Source of the DNA: Burkholderiales bacterium
GTDB taxonomy: Bacteria > Pseudomonadota > Gammaproteobacteria > Burkholderiales > UBA6910
DNA: 64,000 nt
Direction of reading: 5' to 3'
Assembly: GCA_026005015.1 (NCBI GenBank)
Contig: BPKG01000001.1
Location: 1,678,501-1,742,500, forward strand
This document shows positions 1 through 8,294 of this stretch, piece by piece. The translations under genes were made by a program, and so were the position numbers. How positions within the stretch are numbered: the first letter of the stretch is position 1; each line of letters starts with the position of its first letter. The notes under the pieces are model-generated. The model worked only from the letters and a program-made list of their open reading frames with translations, was not told where the DNA came from and did not search any database.

Positions 1-256
<256 letters not shown>

Positions 257-676
257 TCAAGTGATGGTCAGCCGGCGGCCGCTTGCTGCCGTGCGTTTGG
301 GCAGGGTAAGCTCCAGCACGCCGTCGACGAAGCGGGCGCTCGCGGCCCCTTCGTCCACTTCCTGCCCCAGGGAGAAGGCGCGGAAGAGCTTTCCGTAGTA
401 ACGCTCCCGGCGCAACACCTTTTCGTTCTGCCGCTCCTCGCCGTTCTTCTTCACCTCCGCGGCGATGGCCACCTGATTGCCGTCGATGGTGACCTGGATG
501 TCGTCTTTTTTGACACCGGGCAGCTCCGCCAGCACGGTGTACTTCTGCTCGTCCTCCTTCACGTCCATCCTAAAATGGGCGGGTCCCCGGCTCTCCAGGC
601 TCATGGGTCGGACGAAAAACCCCTGCAGCAGGTCGTCCAGCTCTCCAAAGGGATCGAAGCGGGTGATGTTGGCCAT
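257..676 (-). CDS. Small heat-shock protein, Hsp20/alpha-crystallin family
   Basis: A 139-residue cytoplasmic holdase chaperone that binds unfolding proteins without ATP. It opens with the typical MANITRFDPFGELDDLLQGF segment. The alpha-crystallin domain runs from about residue 38 to 132 and contains the conserved AELPGVKKDDIQVTIDGN strand pair and a C-terminal 'GVLELTLPKR'. Length is normal for the family. The start is fixed by a GGAGG ribosome site about 7 bases upstream. A sigma-32-like promoter sits 46 bases upstream of the start codon, so heat induction is expected. The gene is divergent from the carboxypeptidase gene and has no operon partner. Confidence 0.93.
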   Translation of the reverse strand: MANITRFDPFGELDDLLQGFFVRPMSLESRGPAHFRMDVKEDEQKYTVLAELPGVKKDDIQVTIDGNQVAIAAEVKKNGEERQNEKVLRRERYYGKLFRAFSLGQEVDEGAASARFVDGVLELTLPKRTAASGRRLTIT

Positions 677-721
677 GGGTGCCTCCGTCGGTGCTGGTGC
701 ATGGGTGGAACCTTTTTTGTT

Positions 722-750
722 TAAATAGGTGCTGGAGCGCCTGTTTCAAG
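722..750 (-). promoter_or_regulatory. Sigma-32-like heat-shock promoter of the Hsp20 gene
   Basis: Read on the minus strand, CTTGAAA (750-744) is followed by a 13-base spacer and ACCTATTTA (730-722). The sigma-32 consensus is CTTGAAA, 11-16 bases, CCCCATnTa, so the -35 box matches completely and the -10 box at 7 of 9. Transcription would begin near 715, about 40 bases before the Hsp20 start codon. The match is seen in the sequence; function is inferred from the downstream gene. Confidence 0.65.
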
Positions 751-876
751 GCCGGCCCGGTGAGGGAGACCCGCGGCGGGCCGTACGGCCCGGAAACCTT
801 TCGCGCCAGCACGCGGTCTTCCGGGAGGGCGGACGCCTCGCGGAAACGGATCCTGAGGTCGTTCGCCGCAAGACGG

Positions 877-882
877 TATAAT
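877..882 (+). promoter_or_regulatory. TATAAT -10 element just before the carboxypeptidase gene
   Basis: A perfect TATAAT lies only 8 bases before the TTG at 890 and 14 before the ATG at 896. Transcription would start at about 889, giving a nearly leaderless message. No good -35 hexamer is visible 16-18 bases upstream. Confidence 0.5.
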
Positions 883-895
883 ACAAATTTTGCCT

Positions 896-2029
896 ATGAC
901 ACGTCTCCTTACCGCCCTTCTCTTCGCCAGCTTTCTCCTCCACGCCCAAGCCCAGACTCCCGGAGCGCCCAAGGCGCCGCCCGTGACGGCCAAGGCGTGG
1001 GTGCTCATGGACTTCTATACCGGCCAGGTGATCGCCGGGGAAAACATGCACGAACGCATGGAGCCGGCCTCCCTGACCAAGCTCATGACGGCCTACCTCG
1101 CCTTCTCGGCCCTCAAGCAGAAGCAGTTGCGCCTCGACCAGACGGTACCGGTATCGACGAAGGCCTGGCGCGCCGAGGGCTCCCGCATGTTCATCGAGCC
1201 GGGGAAGCCGGTGACGGTGGAGGAGCTGTTGAACGGCATGATCGTGCAGTCCGGCAACGACGCCTCCATCGCCCTGGCCGAGGCCGTCGCCGGCTCCGAG
1301 CAGGTCTTCGCCCAGATGATGAACCGGGAGGCGGCCCGGCTCGGCCTCAAGAACACCCAGTTCGTCAACGCCACCGGGCTGCCCGACCCGCAGCAATATT
1401 CCACCGCCCACGACATCGCCCTGCTGGCGGCTGCGTTGATCCGTGATTTCCCGGATTTCTACCCGCTCTACTCGCAAAAGGAGTACACCTATAACAACAT
1501 CCGGCAGGCCAACCGCAATCGCCTGCTGTGGACCGATCCCTACGTGGACGGGGTGAAGACCGGCCACACGGAGGCCGCAGGGTACTGCCTGGTCGCCTCT
1601 ACCCGCCGGGACGGCCGGCGCCTGATCTCGGTGGTCATGGGGGCGGGCTCCGAGACCGCCCGGGCGGTGGAGAGCCAGAAGCTGCTCAACTGGGGATTGC
1701 AGTTCTTCGACACGGTGCGGGTGTACCAGAAAGGGCAGGAGGTGGCCGTGCTGCCGGTCTGGAAAGGCAAGGAGAACGCGGTCAAGGTGGGCTTCCAGGA
1801 CGACCTCTACCTCACCCTTCCCAAGGGCCAGGCGGAGCGCATTAAGGCCGCCCTGGAGCGGCAGGAACCCCTGATCGCCCCGGTGGCGGCGGGCCAGAAG
1901 GTGGGAACCTTGCGCCTCACCGTGGACGGCCAGCCGCTGGGCGAGTATCCGGTGGTGGCGTTGCAGAGCGTCCCGGTGGCCAACGTCTTCGGTCGCGCCT
2001 GGGACAGCTTGAAGCTCCTATTCAACTGA
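896..2029 (+). CDS. dacC: D-alanyl-D-alanine carboxypeptidase (penicillin-binding protein 5/6 family)
   Basis: Removes the terminal D-alanine from peptidoglycan pentapeptides in the periplasm. A signal peptide occupies roughly residues 1-20 (LLTALLFASFLLHAQAQ). The serine-protease-like motifs are complete: SLTK at 59-62, SGN at 119-121, KTG at 221-223, followed by the PBP5 C-terminal beta domain and a short amphipathic tail (AWDSLKLLFN) that would anchor it to the inner membrane. I chose ATG 896; a TTG at 890 would add two residues. The D-amino-acid aminotransferase gene follows after 7 bases, so the two probably share a transcript. dacA and dacC cannot be told apart here. Confidence 0.92.
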   Translation: MTRLLTALLFASFLLHAQAQTPGAPKAPPVTAKAWVLMDFYTGQVIAGENMHERMEPASLTKLMTAYLAFSALKQKQLRLDQTVPVSTKAWRAEGSRMFIEPGKPVTVEELLNGMIVQSGNDASIALAEAVAGSEQVFAQMMNREAARLGLKNTQFVNATGLPDPQQYSTAHDIALLAAALIRDFPDFYPLYSQKEYTYNNIRQANRNRLLWTDPYVDGVKTGHTEAAGYCLVASTRRDGRRLISVVMGAGSETARAVESQKLLNWGLQFFDTVRVYQKGQEVAVLPVWKGKENAVKVGFQDDLYLTLPKGQAERIKAALERQEPLIAPVAAGQKVGTLRLTVDGQPLGEYPVVALQSVPVANVFGRAWDSLKLLFN

Positions 2030-2036
2030 GGCTGCC

Positions 2037-2909
2037 ATGATCTACCTGAACGGCCAGTTCATGCCCCTGGAAGAGGCGCGCATCCCGGTGCTGGACCGCG
2101 GCTTCATCTTCGGCGACGGGGTCTACGAGCTGATCCCGGTGTATTCGCGCCACCCGTTTCGCCTGGTCGAGCACCTGCAACGGCTGGATGCGAGCCTCAA
2201 GGAAATCCGGCTGCCCAATCCCCATTCTCTCGACGAGTGGGCGCGCCTTGTCCAAGAGGTCATCGCCCGCAATCCCTGGGAGGACCAGGGCGTGTACCTG
2301 CAGGTGACCCGCGGCGTGGCTCCGCGCGACCACGCTTTTCCCGTAGGCGTCGATCCCACCGTGTTCATCATGGCGAACCCCCTGTCCACCCCGCCCCGGG
2401 AGCAGATGGAAAAAGGGGTCACCTGCGTCACTGCCGCCGACAACCGCTGGCTCCGGTGCAACATCAAGTCCATTTCGCTTCTGGCCAACGTGCTGCTGCG
2501 GCAGCAGGCGGTTGACGCTGGAGCGGTGGAGACCATCCTGCTGCGGGACGGCTTCCTCACCGAGGGGTCGGCGAGCAACGTGTTCGTGGTGCGCGGGGAC
2601 ACCCTGCTCACGCCGCCCAAGAACCACTTGATCCTGCCGGGCATCACCTACGACGTGGTGCTGGAGCTGGCCGCCTCCGGCGGCATCCCCGCGGAGGTGC
2701 GCGAGGTGTCGGAATTCGAGCTTCGTTCCGCCCAGGAGGTGATGCTCACCTCCTCCACCAAGGAAATCCTGGCGGTGGTGGAGCTGGACGGCCGGAAGGT
2801 GGGCGGCGGCCGGCCCGGACCGGTGTTCCAGCGGCTCCACCGGCTGTACCAGGAGTTCAAAGCCCGGGTGATGCGGACTCCGGCCCAGTCCCAGGCCCTC
2901 ACCCGTTGA
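2037..2909 (+). CDS. dat: D-amino-acid aminotransferase (fold-type IV PLP enzyme)
   Basis: A 290-residue aminotransferase that interconverts D-alanine and D-glutamate with their keto acids; PLP-dependent and cytoplasmic. The fold-IV features are clear: VLDRGFIFGDGVYE near the N-terminus, the probable PLP lysine K144 in CNIKSISLLA, and the cofactor-phosphate loop TEGSASNVFVV around 176-186. It lies between the carboxypeptidase gene and DUF493/lipB, the standard betaproteobacterial order. A branched-chain aminotransferase or aminodeoxychorismate lyase is the main alternative, but the overall pattern and neighbours favour Dat. Confidence 0.88.
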   Translation: MIYLNGQFMPLEEARIPVLDRGFIFGDGVYELIPVYSRHPFRLVEHLQRLDASLKEIRLPNPHSLDEWARLVQEVIARNPWEDQGVYLQVTRGVAPRDHAFPVGVDPTVFIMANPLSTPPREQMEKGVTCVTAADNRWLRCNIKSISLLANVLLRQQAVDAGAVETILLRDGFLTEGSASNVFVVRGDTLLTPPKNHLILPGITYDVVLELAASGGIPAEVREVSEFELRSAQEVMLTSSTKEILAVVELDGRKVGGGRPGPVFQRLHRLYQEFKARVMRTPAQSQALTR

Positions 2910-2920
2910 GATGGAGCCCC

Positions 2921-3187
2921 ATGGACGAGCCCGCTTCAGCCCTCCGATACCCGTGCGACTTCCCCCTCAAGGTGATGGGACGGATGGAGCCTGGCTTCGC
3001 CCAGGCGGTGCTGGAGATCGTGCTGCAGCATGCCCCGGACTTCGACGCTGCGTCCATGGAGCTGCGCCCGAGCCGGCAAGCCCGCTACCTCAGCGTGACC
3101 TGCACCGTCCGCGCCACTTCGCGGGAGCAGCTCGATGCCCTGTACCGAGCCCTGTGCGACCACCCGAAGGTGGTGATGGTGCTGTGA
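2921..3187 (+). CDS. DUF493 (YbeD-like) small protein
   Basis: An 88-residue protein of the YbeD/DUF493 family, a small ACT-like alpha-beta fold of unknown precise role that is almost always next to lipB. The conserved opening 'YPCDFPLKVMG' and the ending 'LCDHPKVVMVL' are both present. I start at ATG 2921, not the in-frame TTG at 2906, because the TTG overlaps the stop of the preceding gene and family members start just before YPCDFP. It lies in the dac-dat-lipB-lipA run. Confidence 0.87.
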   Translation: MDEPASALRYPCDFPLKVMGRMEPGFAQAVLEIVLQHAPDFDAASMELRPSRQARYLSVTCTVRATSREQLDALYRALCDHPKVVMVL

Positions 3188-3200
3188 CGAGAGAGGACGC

Positions 3201-3941
3201 ATGGGGCTGGAGGTGCTGAAACCAGCGGAGCCGAGCCACGAGGGCAACGCGCCCGCGGACGGGGTCGCAGTGCCTACGCCCGAAGGGCGCAGGGGCAACC
3301 CGGGAGCGGGCAAAGGCGCGCCCGCTTTCGTGATCCGACGGCTGGGGCATGCCGACTACGTCCCCACCTGGCAGGCGATGAAGGCGTTCACCCTTTCCCG
3401 GCGCGAAGACACACCGGACGAGCTGTGGGTCGTGGAGCATCCCCCCGTCTATACCGTGGGGCTGGCCGGGCGGGCGGAGCACCTGCCGCGCCGCGCCGAC
3501 ATCCCGGTGGTGCAGGTAGACCGGGGCGGCCAGATCACCTACCATGGGCCGGGCCAGATCGTCGTCTACCTGCTCCTGGACCTGCGCCGGCTGAAGCTCG
3601 CCGTGCGCCCGCTGGTGCGGCGCATGGAGCGGGCCGTGATCCAGCTCCTCGCCCGGCGCGGCGTCGAGGCCCACGCCCGAGACGACGCGCCGGGCGTCTA
3701 CGTGGAGGGCGCCAAGATCGCAGCGCTGGGGTTGCGGATCCGCAACGGCTGCTGTTACCACGGGCTGGCGTTTAACGTGGACATGGACCTTGCGCCCTTC
3801 GAGGCCATCGACCCCTGCGGCTACCCGGGCTTGCGGGTGACGCAAGCGCGCAACTGGGGACTCACCGAACCCATGGACGCCCTGGCCGAGGAATTGATGG
3901 AAAACCTGGTAAGCGCCCTGTATCCGAGCATCCGACCATGA
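3201..3941 (+). CDS. lipB: Octanoyl-ACP:protein N-octanoyltransferase
   Basis: Transfers octanoate from acyl carrier protein to lipoyl domains, the first step of lipoate synthesis. The signature [12 protein letters not shown] is at 108-119. The catalytic pair is present: K172 in [11 protein letters not shown] and C206 in DPCGYPGL. The protein is 246 residues with about 40 extra N-terminal residues (low-complexity, rich in P, G, A) before the usual family start near 'FVIRRLG'. The annotated ATG is the only reasonable start I see, so the extension may be real. The stop overlaps the lipA start (ATGA). Confidence 0.95.
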   Translation: MGLEVLKPAEPSHEGNAPADGVAVPTPEGRRGNPGAGKGAPAFVIRRLGHADYVPTWQAMKAFTLSRREDTPDELWVVEHPPVYTVGLAGRAEHLPRRADIPVVQVDRGGQITYHGPGQIVVYLLLDLRRLKLAVRPLVRRMERAVIQLLARRGVEAHARDDAPGVYVEGAKIAALGLRIRNGCCYHGLAFNVDMDLAPFEAIDPCGYPGLRVTQARNWGLTEPMDALAEELMENLVSALYPSIRP

Positions 3942-4879
3942 CCGGCGCCATCGAGCGGGAAAAAGGTGCGGCCAAGACCGCCCGCAATCCCATCAAGATC
4001 GTTCCCCAGGAGACCCTTCTCAAGAAACCTTCCTGGATCCGGGTGCGAGTGGGGGGCGGCGAGCGGTTCCAGGAGATCAAGCGGCTGCTGCGCGCCCAGA
4101 GGCTGCACACCGTGTGCGAAGAGGCCTCCTGCCCCAACATCGGCGAGTGCTTCGGCAAGGGCACGGCCACTTTCATGATCCTGGGGGACCTGTGCACCCG
4201 CCGCTGCCCCTTCTGCGACGTGGCCCACGGCCGGCCGAAGCCGCCGGACCCCGAAGAGCCGCGGCATCTCGCGGAGACCGTGGCAGCGCTGAAGCTCAGA
4301 TACGTGGTGATCACCAGCGTCGACCGGGACGACCTGCGGGACGGCGGCGCCCGGCACTTCGCCGATTGCATCCAGGCGCTGCGGCAGCGCTCTCCAGGGA
4401 CCCGGATCGAGATCCTGGTGCCCGATTTCCGCGGCCGGCTGGAAGTGGCCCTCGAGATCCTTACCCGCCATCCCCCGGACGTGATGAACCACAACCTGGA
4501 GACGGTACCGCGGCTCTACAAGCTGGCGCGCCCAGGGGCGGATTACGCCCACTCCCTCAGGCTGCTCCAGGCGTTCAAGGCCCGGGCGCCGGGCGTGCCC
4601 ACCAAGTCCGGGCTGATGGTGGGCCTGGGGGAGACGGACGAGGAGATCCTGGCGGTGATGCGCGACCTGCGGGCCCACGACGTGGAAATGCTCACCATCG
4701 GCCAGTACCTCCAGCCCACGGCCGGACACCTCCCCGTGGCCCGCTACGTGGAGCCGGAACGATTCCAGGCCTACGAGCGGGCGGCGCGGGAGATGGGCTT
4801 CGCCCACGCAGCGTGCGGCCCCCTGGTGCGCTCCAGCTACCACGCGGACCTACAGGCCCACGAGGCCGGCGTCTACTGA
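3938..4879 (+). CDS. lipA: Lipoyl synthase (radical SAM)
   Basis: Inserts two sulfurs into protein-bound octanoate to make lipoate. A 313-residue protein with both iron-sulfur motifs: the auxiliary cluster CX4CX5C at C60, C65 and C71 ([12 protein letters not shown]), and the radical SAM CX3CX2C at C86, C90 and C93 (CTRRCPFC). The C-terminal serine ligand region ([11 protein letters not shown]) is also present. It overlaps lipB by four bases, so the two are translationally coupled. A product is the lipoyl group carried by the E3 protein encoded at 46094. Confidence 0.96.
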   Translation: MTGAIEREKGAAKTARNPIKIVPQETLLKKPSWIRVRVGGGERFQEIKRLLRAQRLHTVCEEASCPNIGECFGKGTATFMILGDLCTRRCPFCDVAHGRPKPPDPEEPRHLAETVAALKLRYVVITSVDRDDLRDGGARHFADCIQALRQRSPGTRIEILVPDFRGRLEVALEILTRHPPDVMNHNLETVPRLYKLARPGADYAHSLRLLQAFKARAPGVPTKSGLMVGLGETDEEILAVMRDLRAHDVEMLTIGQYLQPTAGHLPVARYVEPERFQAYERAAREMGFAHAACGPLVRSSYHADLQAHEAGVY

Positions 4880-4888
4880 GCCTTCGTC

Positions 4889-4945
4889 AAGGGTTGTTTG
4901 ACCATTGACCGCAGTCCCCTCCCTCCTCCCGGGAGAGGGGTTGAG
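4889..4945 (+). repeat. Dispersed intergenic repeat, copy A (truncated)
   Basis: Contains 'GACCATTGACCGC' followed by a CCCTCC-rich stretch and CCCGGGAGAGGGG. It matches the head of the longer copies at 7080-7226 and, inverted, 52900-53045. It lies directly after the lipA stop. Confidence 0.6.
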
Positions 4946-4969
4946 CGCCCGCCGTGGAAATCCTGCCGC

Positions 4970-6997
4970 TCAAGGCGCCGCGGTCTCTCCCCGCCGCATC
5001 GGGACGAAAAACTCCAGCGGGCTGCGGAAAAAGCGCTTCACCACCTGCCACAAGAGCCCCTTCGCATCCCGCAGCCTGGCCCTGCGCGCCCGCAGGGCCA
5101 CGTTGATCGCCAGGGTGAAGCTCACCAGCAGGTTAGTGACGCCGATCAGGTATAACCCCACCAGGCTGACGGCCAGGGCCTCCCACGCCACGGCATGCTC
5201 CAGCCCGACCAGGGCGTAGCCCAGGTTGGCGGTGGAGAAGGCGACGTGGCGGATGTCCAGGGGTAAGCCCACCAGAAACCCGATGAAGGGCGTGATCCCC
5301 AGGAGGACGCCGAAGAAGAAGTTGCCCGCCAGCGCCCCCAGGTGCTCGTGCACGTAGCCGGCGAAGCGCTCGGTGCGCTCCCTCCCCAGCAGCCGGTTCA
5401 GCCAGCGCAGATGTTTCACGCGCTGCGGGATTTGGTTGTAGACCGCCAGGTTGTCGTAATAGCCGGCGATCAGTCCTGCCAGGAACAGCCACACTCCCGC
5501 GATGGCGGCGTGGACCAGGGCGAGGCTCGTCCAGGGATCGAGCTCGTGCAGCAGCAGACCTGCCTTGGCCGGCGACACCGCGTGCTCGTCCAGCAGGCCG
5601 AACCAGAGCCAGGCGAGGAGATACGCCACCGGAAACGCCATCACCATGTTGCCCACGATGGCGATGAACTGGCTACGCATCACGTCCACGATCAGCGTTT
5701 CCAGCTTGCTCAGGTTGCGCCGGCCCGAGTCGGTTTCCGCCTCGATGGTGGCGGCGATGGTCTGGGCGGTCATGGCGGGCTGCTTGGTGGCGATGGTGAA
5801 ATGGAAAAGATGCACCACCACGAAACCGAGCCCGTAGTTGAGACACACCGCCGCGGCCTCGATCAGGGGCGGAAGCTGGAGCTTGAGCAGGGCGATCTTG
5901 ACCAGGGCCATGACGCCCACGATGAGCCCGGCGCCCATGGCGGAGCGCAGCATGCCGAAATACTCGGACGCGGTCACGGTCACGTAGTGCTCGCCCGCCC
6001 GGCCGCCCCGCTCCACGATCTGCAGCGCCAGCAGCTCCACGTTCTGGGCGATGTAGCGGCGCAGGCTGGCGCGGGTGTTCTCCGCCTGGATCACCTGCTT
6101 GAGCAGGGCGAGGGCCTGCCGGGGCCGGTCCTGGGCCTGGGCGGGATCCAGGAGGGCGAGGAGCGTCTTGACGCGCTCGATCGATTGAGCGAGGCGCAGC
6201 AGCAGGTAGCCCAGGTTCACGCTGGCGCCGTTCTTATTGGCCCGCCGCCGGATGCGGGCCATCACCTCCTCGCACTGGTGCAGAAGCACCCCCAGGTGCC
6301 GGTCGTCCTCGGGGGCCGGCTCGCGCCCGTCGAGCCATGCCCGGTAGCGCCGGATCCAGGCCACGATCTCCTGATTCTGGGCGAGGAACGGAGACTCGAA
6401 CTCCTCGATGGCCGGCTCGTTGCGCACGAGCTCCGGTTCGAGCCCCATGGCCGCGATGCGGTAGGAGACGATCTGCAGCGCCTCCAGCACCTCCTCCTGC
6501 AGGGCGCGCAAGGCGCCGGGGTCGGCAGCCTCGGCCAGTCCCAGGGCCCGGTACAGGCCGAGCCAGGTGTCTTCCGGGATGCGGCCCACCCATTGATAGT
6601 CGTCCCGCCGCCAGAACACGACCCCGATCAGATCCCGCAGATGGGCGGGATTCGGGGCCCAAGGGAGGAGGGCGCCGCCGATGCGCCGCAGCAGACCCCG
6701 GGCAAAACTCTCGTTGGGGAAGATTCCGCTGTCGGCGTACAGGTGCACCTGGCGCTTGGAGGCCAGCAGGTGAAGCAAGTAACGGCGGAAGGCATCCTGA
6801 TACTCGGCGTTCTCCTCCAGGAGAAGCGCGAGCTGCTGGAGACGGGCGATGGCGGAGGCGACCTTCGCTGGATTCTCCGGCCGCAGCCTATCCACCAGGT
6901 GGACCAGGGGAGCGATGTCCTCGGAATCGGCGCCGACGAAGGCCTGAAGCGCCCGCTCCAGATGCTGGCCCTGAGCTTCCTGCGCCGTCCGGGTCAT
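4970..6997 (-). CDS. Membrane protein of the 'site-specific recombinase' family (Pfam SpecificRecomb)
   Basis: A 675-residue protein matching the betaproteobacterial/neisserial family named site-specific recombinase (Gcr). The first 350 residues are helical and soluble-looking, with several arginine-rich helices. The C-terminal half holds five to seven hydrophobic segments (for example around GLIVGVMALVKIALLKL, FPVAYLLAWLWFGLL and FFGVLLGITPFIGFLVG). I see no catalytic motif of a tyrosine or serine recombinase. The family name is probably misleading; the topology suggests an integral membrane protein of unknown role. The start is the ATG at 6997. It stands alone, convergent with lipA. Confidence 0.8.
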   Translation of the reverse strand: MTRTAQEAQGQHLERALQAFVGADSEDIAPLVHLVDRLRPENPAKVASAIARLQQLALLLEENAEYQDAFRRYLLHLLASKRQVHLYADSGIFPNESFARGLLRRIGGALLPWAPNPAHLRDLIGVVFWRRDDYQWVGRIPEDTWLGLYRALGLAEAADPGALRALQEEVLEALQIVSYRIAAMGLEPELVRNEPAIEEFESPFLAQNQEIVAWIRRYRAWLDGREPAPEDDRHLGVLLHQCEEVMARIRRRANKNGASVNLGYLLLRLAQSIERVKTLLALLDPAQAQDRPRQALALLKQVIQAENTRASLRRYIAQNVELLALQIVERGGRAGEHYVTVTASEYFGMLRSAMGAGLIVGVMALVKIALLKLQLPPLIEAAAVCLNYGLGFVVVHLFHFTIATKQPAMTAQTIAATIEAETDSGRRNLSKLETLIVDVMRSQFIAIVGNMVMAFPVAYLLAWLWFGLLDEHAVSPAKAGLLLHELDPWTSLALVHAAIAGVWLFLAGLIAGYYDNLAVYNQIPQRVKHLRWLNRLLGRERTERFAGYVHEHLGALAGNFFFGVLLGITPFIGFLVGLPLDIRHVAFSTANLGYALVGLEHAVAWEALAVSLVGLYLIGVTNLLVSFTLAINVALRARRARLRDAKGLLWQVVKRFFRSPLEFFVPMRRGETAAP

Positions 6998-7079
6998 CCG
7001 GTCGCTCCCAAGACAATGGAATGAGGAAGTTTGCGGTCTTTCCCCGGTGGCGGCAAGCTTCCCGCTTTATTGAGCCTCC

Positions 7080-7226
7080 GGTAAATGGTTGACGAACCAT
7101 TTACCGCTGTCCCTCCTCTCTCCTTCCCTCTCTCCCGGAGGGAGAGAGGGACTGGACTGTCCTCCTCCCTCGCCGGGGGAGAAGGAAGAGGAGGGGGATG
7201 CCCCTCCCCCAGGGGAGAGGGCCGAG
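7080..7226 (+). repeat. Dispersed intergenic repeat, copy B (longest)
   Basis: Fills about half of the 305-base gap between the membrane protein gene and the DUF4197 gene. It starts with a perfect hairpin: GGTAAATGGTT (7080-7090), four-base loop GACG, AACCATTTACC (7095-7105). It continues with CCGCTGTCCCTCC and nested pyrimidine/purine inverted repeats (CCCTCTCTC ... GAGAGAGGG). The reverse complement of 52900-53045 shows the same order of blocks, including GGACTGGA. The remainder of the gap has no gene that I can see. Confidence 0.7.
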
Positions 7227-7302
7227 TATCGTCAAGCATTTTCAGGAGGCTTCGTAGGTTCTGGTTGAGGCAGACGTCCGGGGGCCGTATGATGGCGGGG
7301 CC

Positions 7303-8019
7303 ATGACCCGCCGCCGTCCCAAGAACTGGAATTTCACCGTCACCGGTTGCCTCGCCCTGCTCCTGCTGGGGCCTTCTTTCTTTCCTCCCTCCGCCCTCGC
7401 CGTGACCGGGCTCTCGGACCAGGAGGCCGTCGACGGGCTCAAGCAGGCCCTGATCCAGGGCTCGAGCGTGGCGGTTGGGAAGCTCGGCGTGCCGGACGGG
7501 TTCCTCGGCAACCCCAAGGTGAGGATTCCCCTGCCCGAGCACCTCCAGAAAGGCGCCTCGATGCTGCGCATGCTGGGCCTGGGGGCCCAGCTCGACCAGT
7601 TGGAAGTGACCATGAATCGGGCCGCCGAGGCGGCGGTGCCGGAAGCGAAGGCCATCTTGCTGGAATCCATCAAGAAGATGTCGATCCAGGACGCCCGGCA
7701 GATCTTGACCGGCGGCAACACCGCCGCCACCGAGTACTTCCGCCGCACCGCCTCCGCACCCCTTGCCGCTCGGTTCCTGCCCATCGTCAAGCGGGCCACC
7801 GACCAAGTGGGGCTCGCCCGCCAGTACGACCAGATCGCCGGGCCGGCCGCTCAGTTGGGCCTGATCGACGAAAAACAGGCCACCTTGGACGGCTACGTCA
7901 CCCAGAAGGCCCTGGACGGCCTGTTCCTGATGATGGCCGAAGAGGAACGGGCGATCCGCCGGGATCCCCTGGGCCAGGGAAGCCGCCTCCTGCGCAAGGT
8001 GTTCGGCGCGATCCGTTGA
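7303..8019 (+). CDS. DUF4197 domain-containing exported protein
   Basis: A 238-residue protein with an N-terminal signal peptide (positive start MTRRRPKN, hydrophobic core CLALLLLGPSFF, likely cleavage after SALA near residue 32). The remainder is the DUF4197 domain: 'GLSDQEAVDGLKQAL', 'VRIPLPEHLQKG', 'ILTGGNTAATEYFRR' and 'TLDGYVTQKALDGLFLMMAEEE' are its conserved blocks. It is predicted periplasmic. Its function is unknown. It stands between an intergenic repeat and a small convergent gene. Confidence 0.88.
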   Translation: MTRRRPKNWNFTVTGCLALLLLGPSFFPPSALAVTGLSDQEAVDGLKQALIQGSSVAVGKLGVPDGFLGNPKVRIPLPEHLQKGASMLRMLGLGAQLDQLEVTMNRAAEAAVPEAKAILLESIKKMSIQDARQILTGGNTAATEYFRRTASAPLAARFLPIVKRATDQVGLARQYDQIAGPAAQLGLIDEKQATLDGYVTQKALDGLFLMMAEEERAIRRDPLGQGSRLLRKVFGAIR

Positions 8020-8036
8020 AGCGCAGGACCGGCGGC

Positions 8037-8216
8037 TCAAGGGGCTTTGCGCAGCGCCCCCAGCAGCCGCTTGATGATTTGCTCCTGGCTCTTCAGCCGC
8101 TCGCGGAAGGCGAGGCGCTCGGTGTCCGCGATTTCCATCCGCAGGTCCGAGAGAAAGCTCTCCAGCACTTCGATCAGGACTTCCCGCTCCTCAGGCGACA
8201 ACTCCAATTGGGTCAT
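8037..8216 (-). CDS. Small conserved hypothetical protein (59 aa)
   Basis: Translates from ATG 8216 as MTQLELSPEEREVLIEVLES and continues with an acidic-basic helical pattern ending in KRLLGALRKAP. The whole chain looks like two charged amphipathic helices. It resembles short uncharacterised proteobacterial proteins with a 'LTPEEREVLLE..L' opening; I recall no function. It is convergent with the DUF4197 gene (17-base gap) and lies downstream of polA on the same strand. Confidence 0.65.
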   Translation of the reverse strand: MTQLELSPEEREVLIEVLESFLSDLRMEIADTERLAFRERLKSQEQIIKRLLGALRKAP

Positions 8217-8294
8217 GGCGGCGGCCCTCCTCCTTCTTCTTCGATTTTAGACACTCGGGGAGCTTCGGGGGATGGAGAGCCCTCAAGAAACTCC

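Noticed and set aside
4970-6997. A mobile-element recombinase, as the family name says
   Set aside because: The protein has several membrane segments and no serine or tyrosine recombinase motif, and no flanking repeats that would mark an element.
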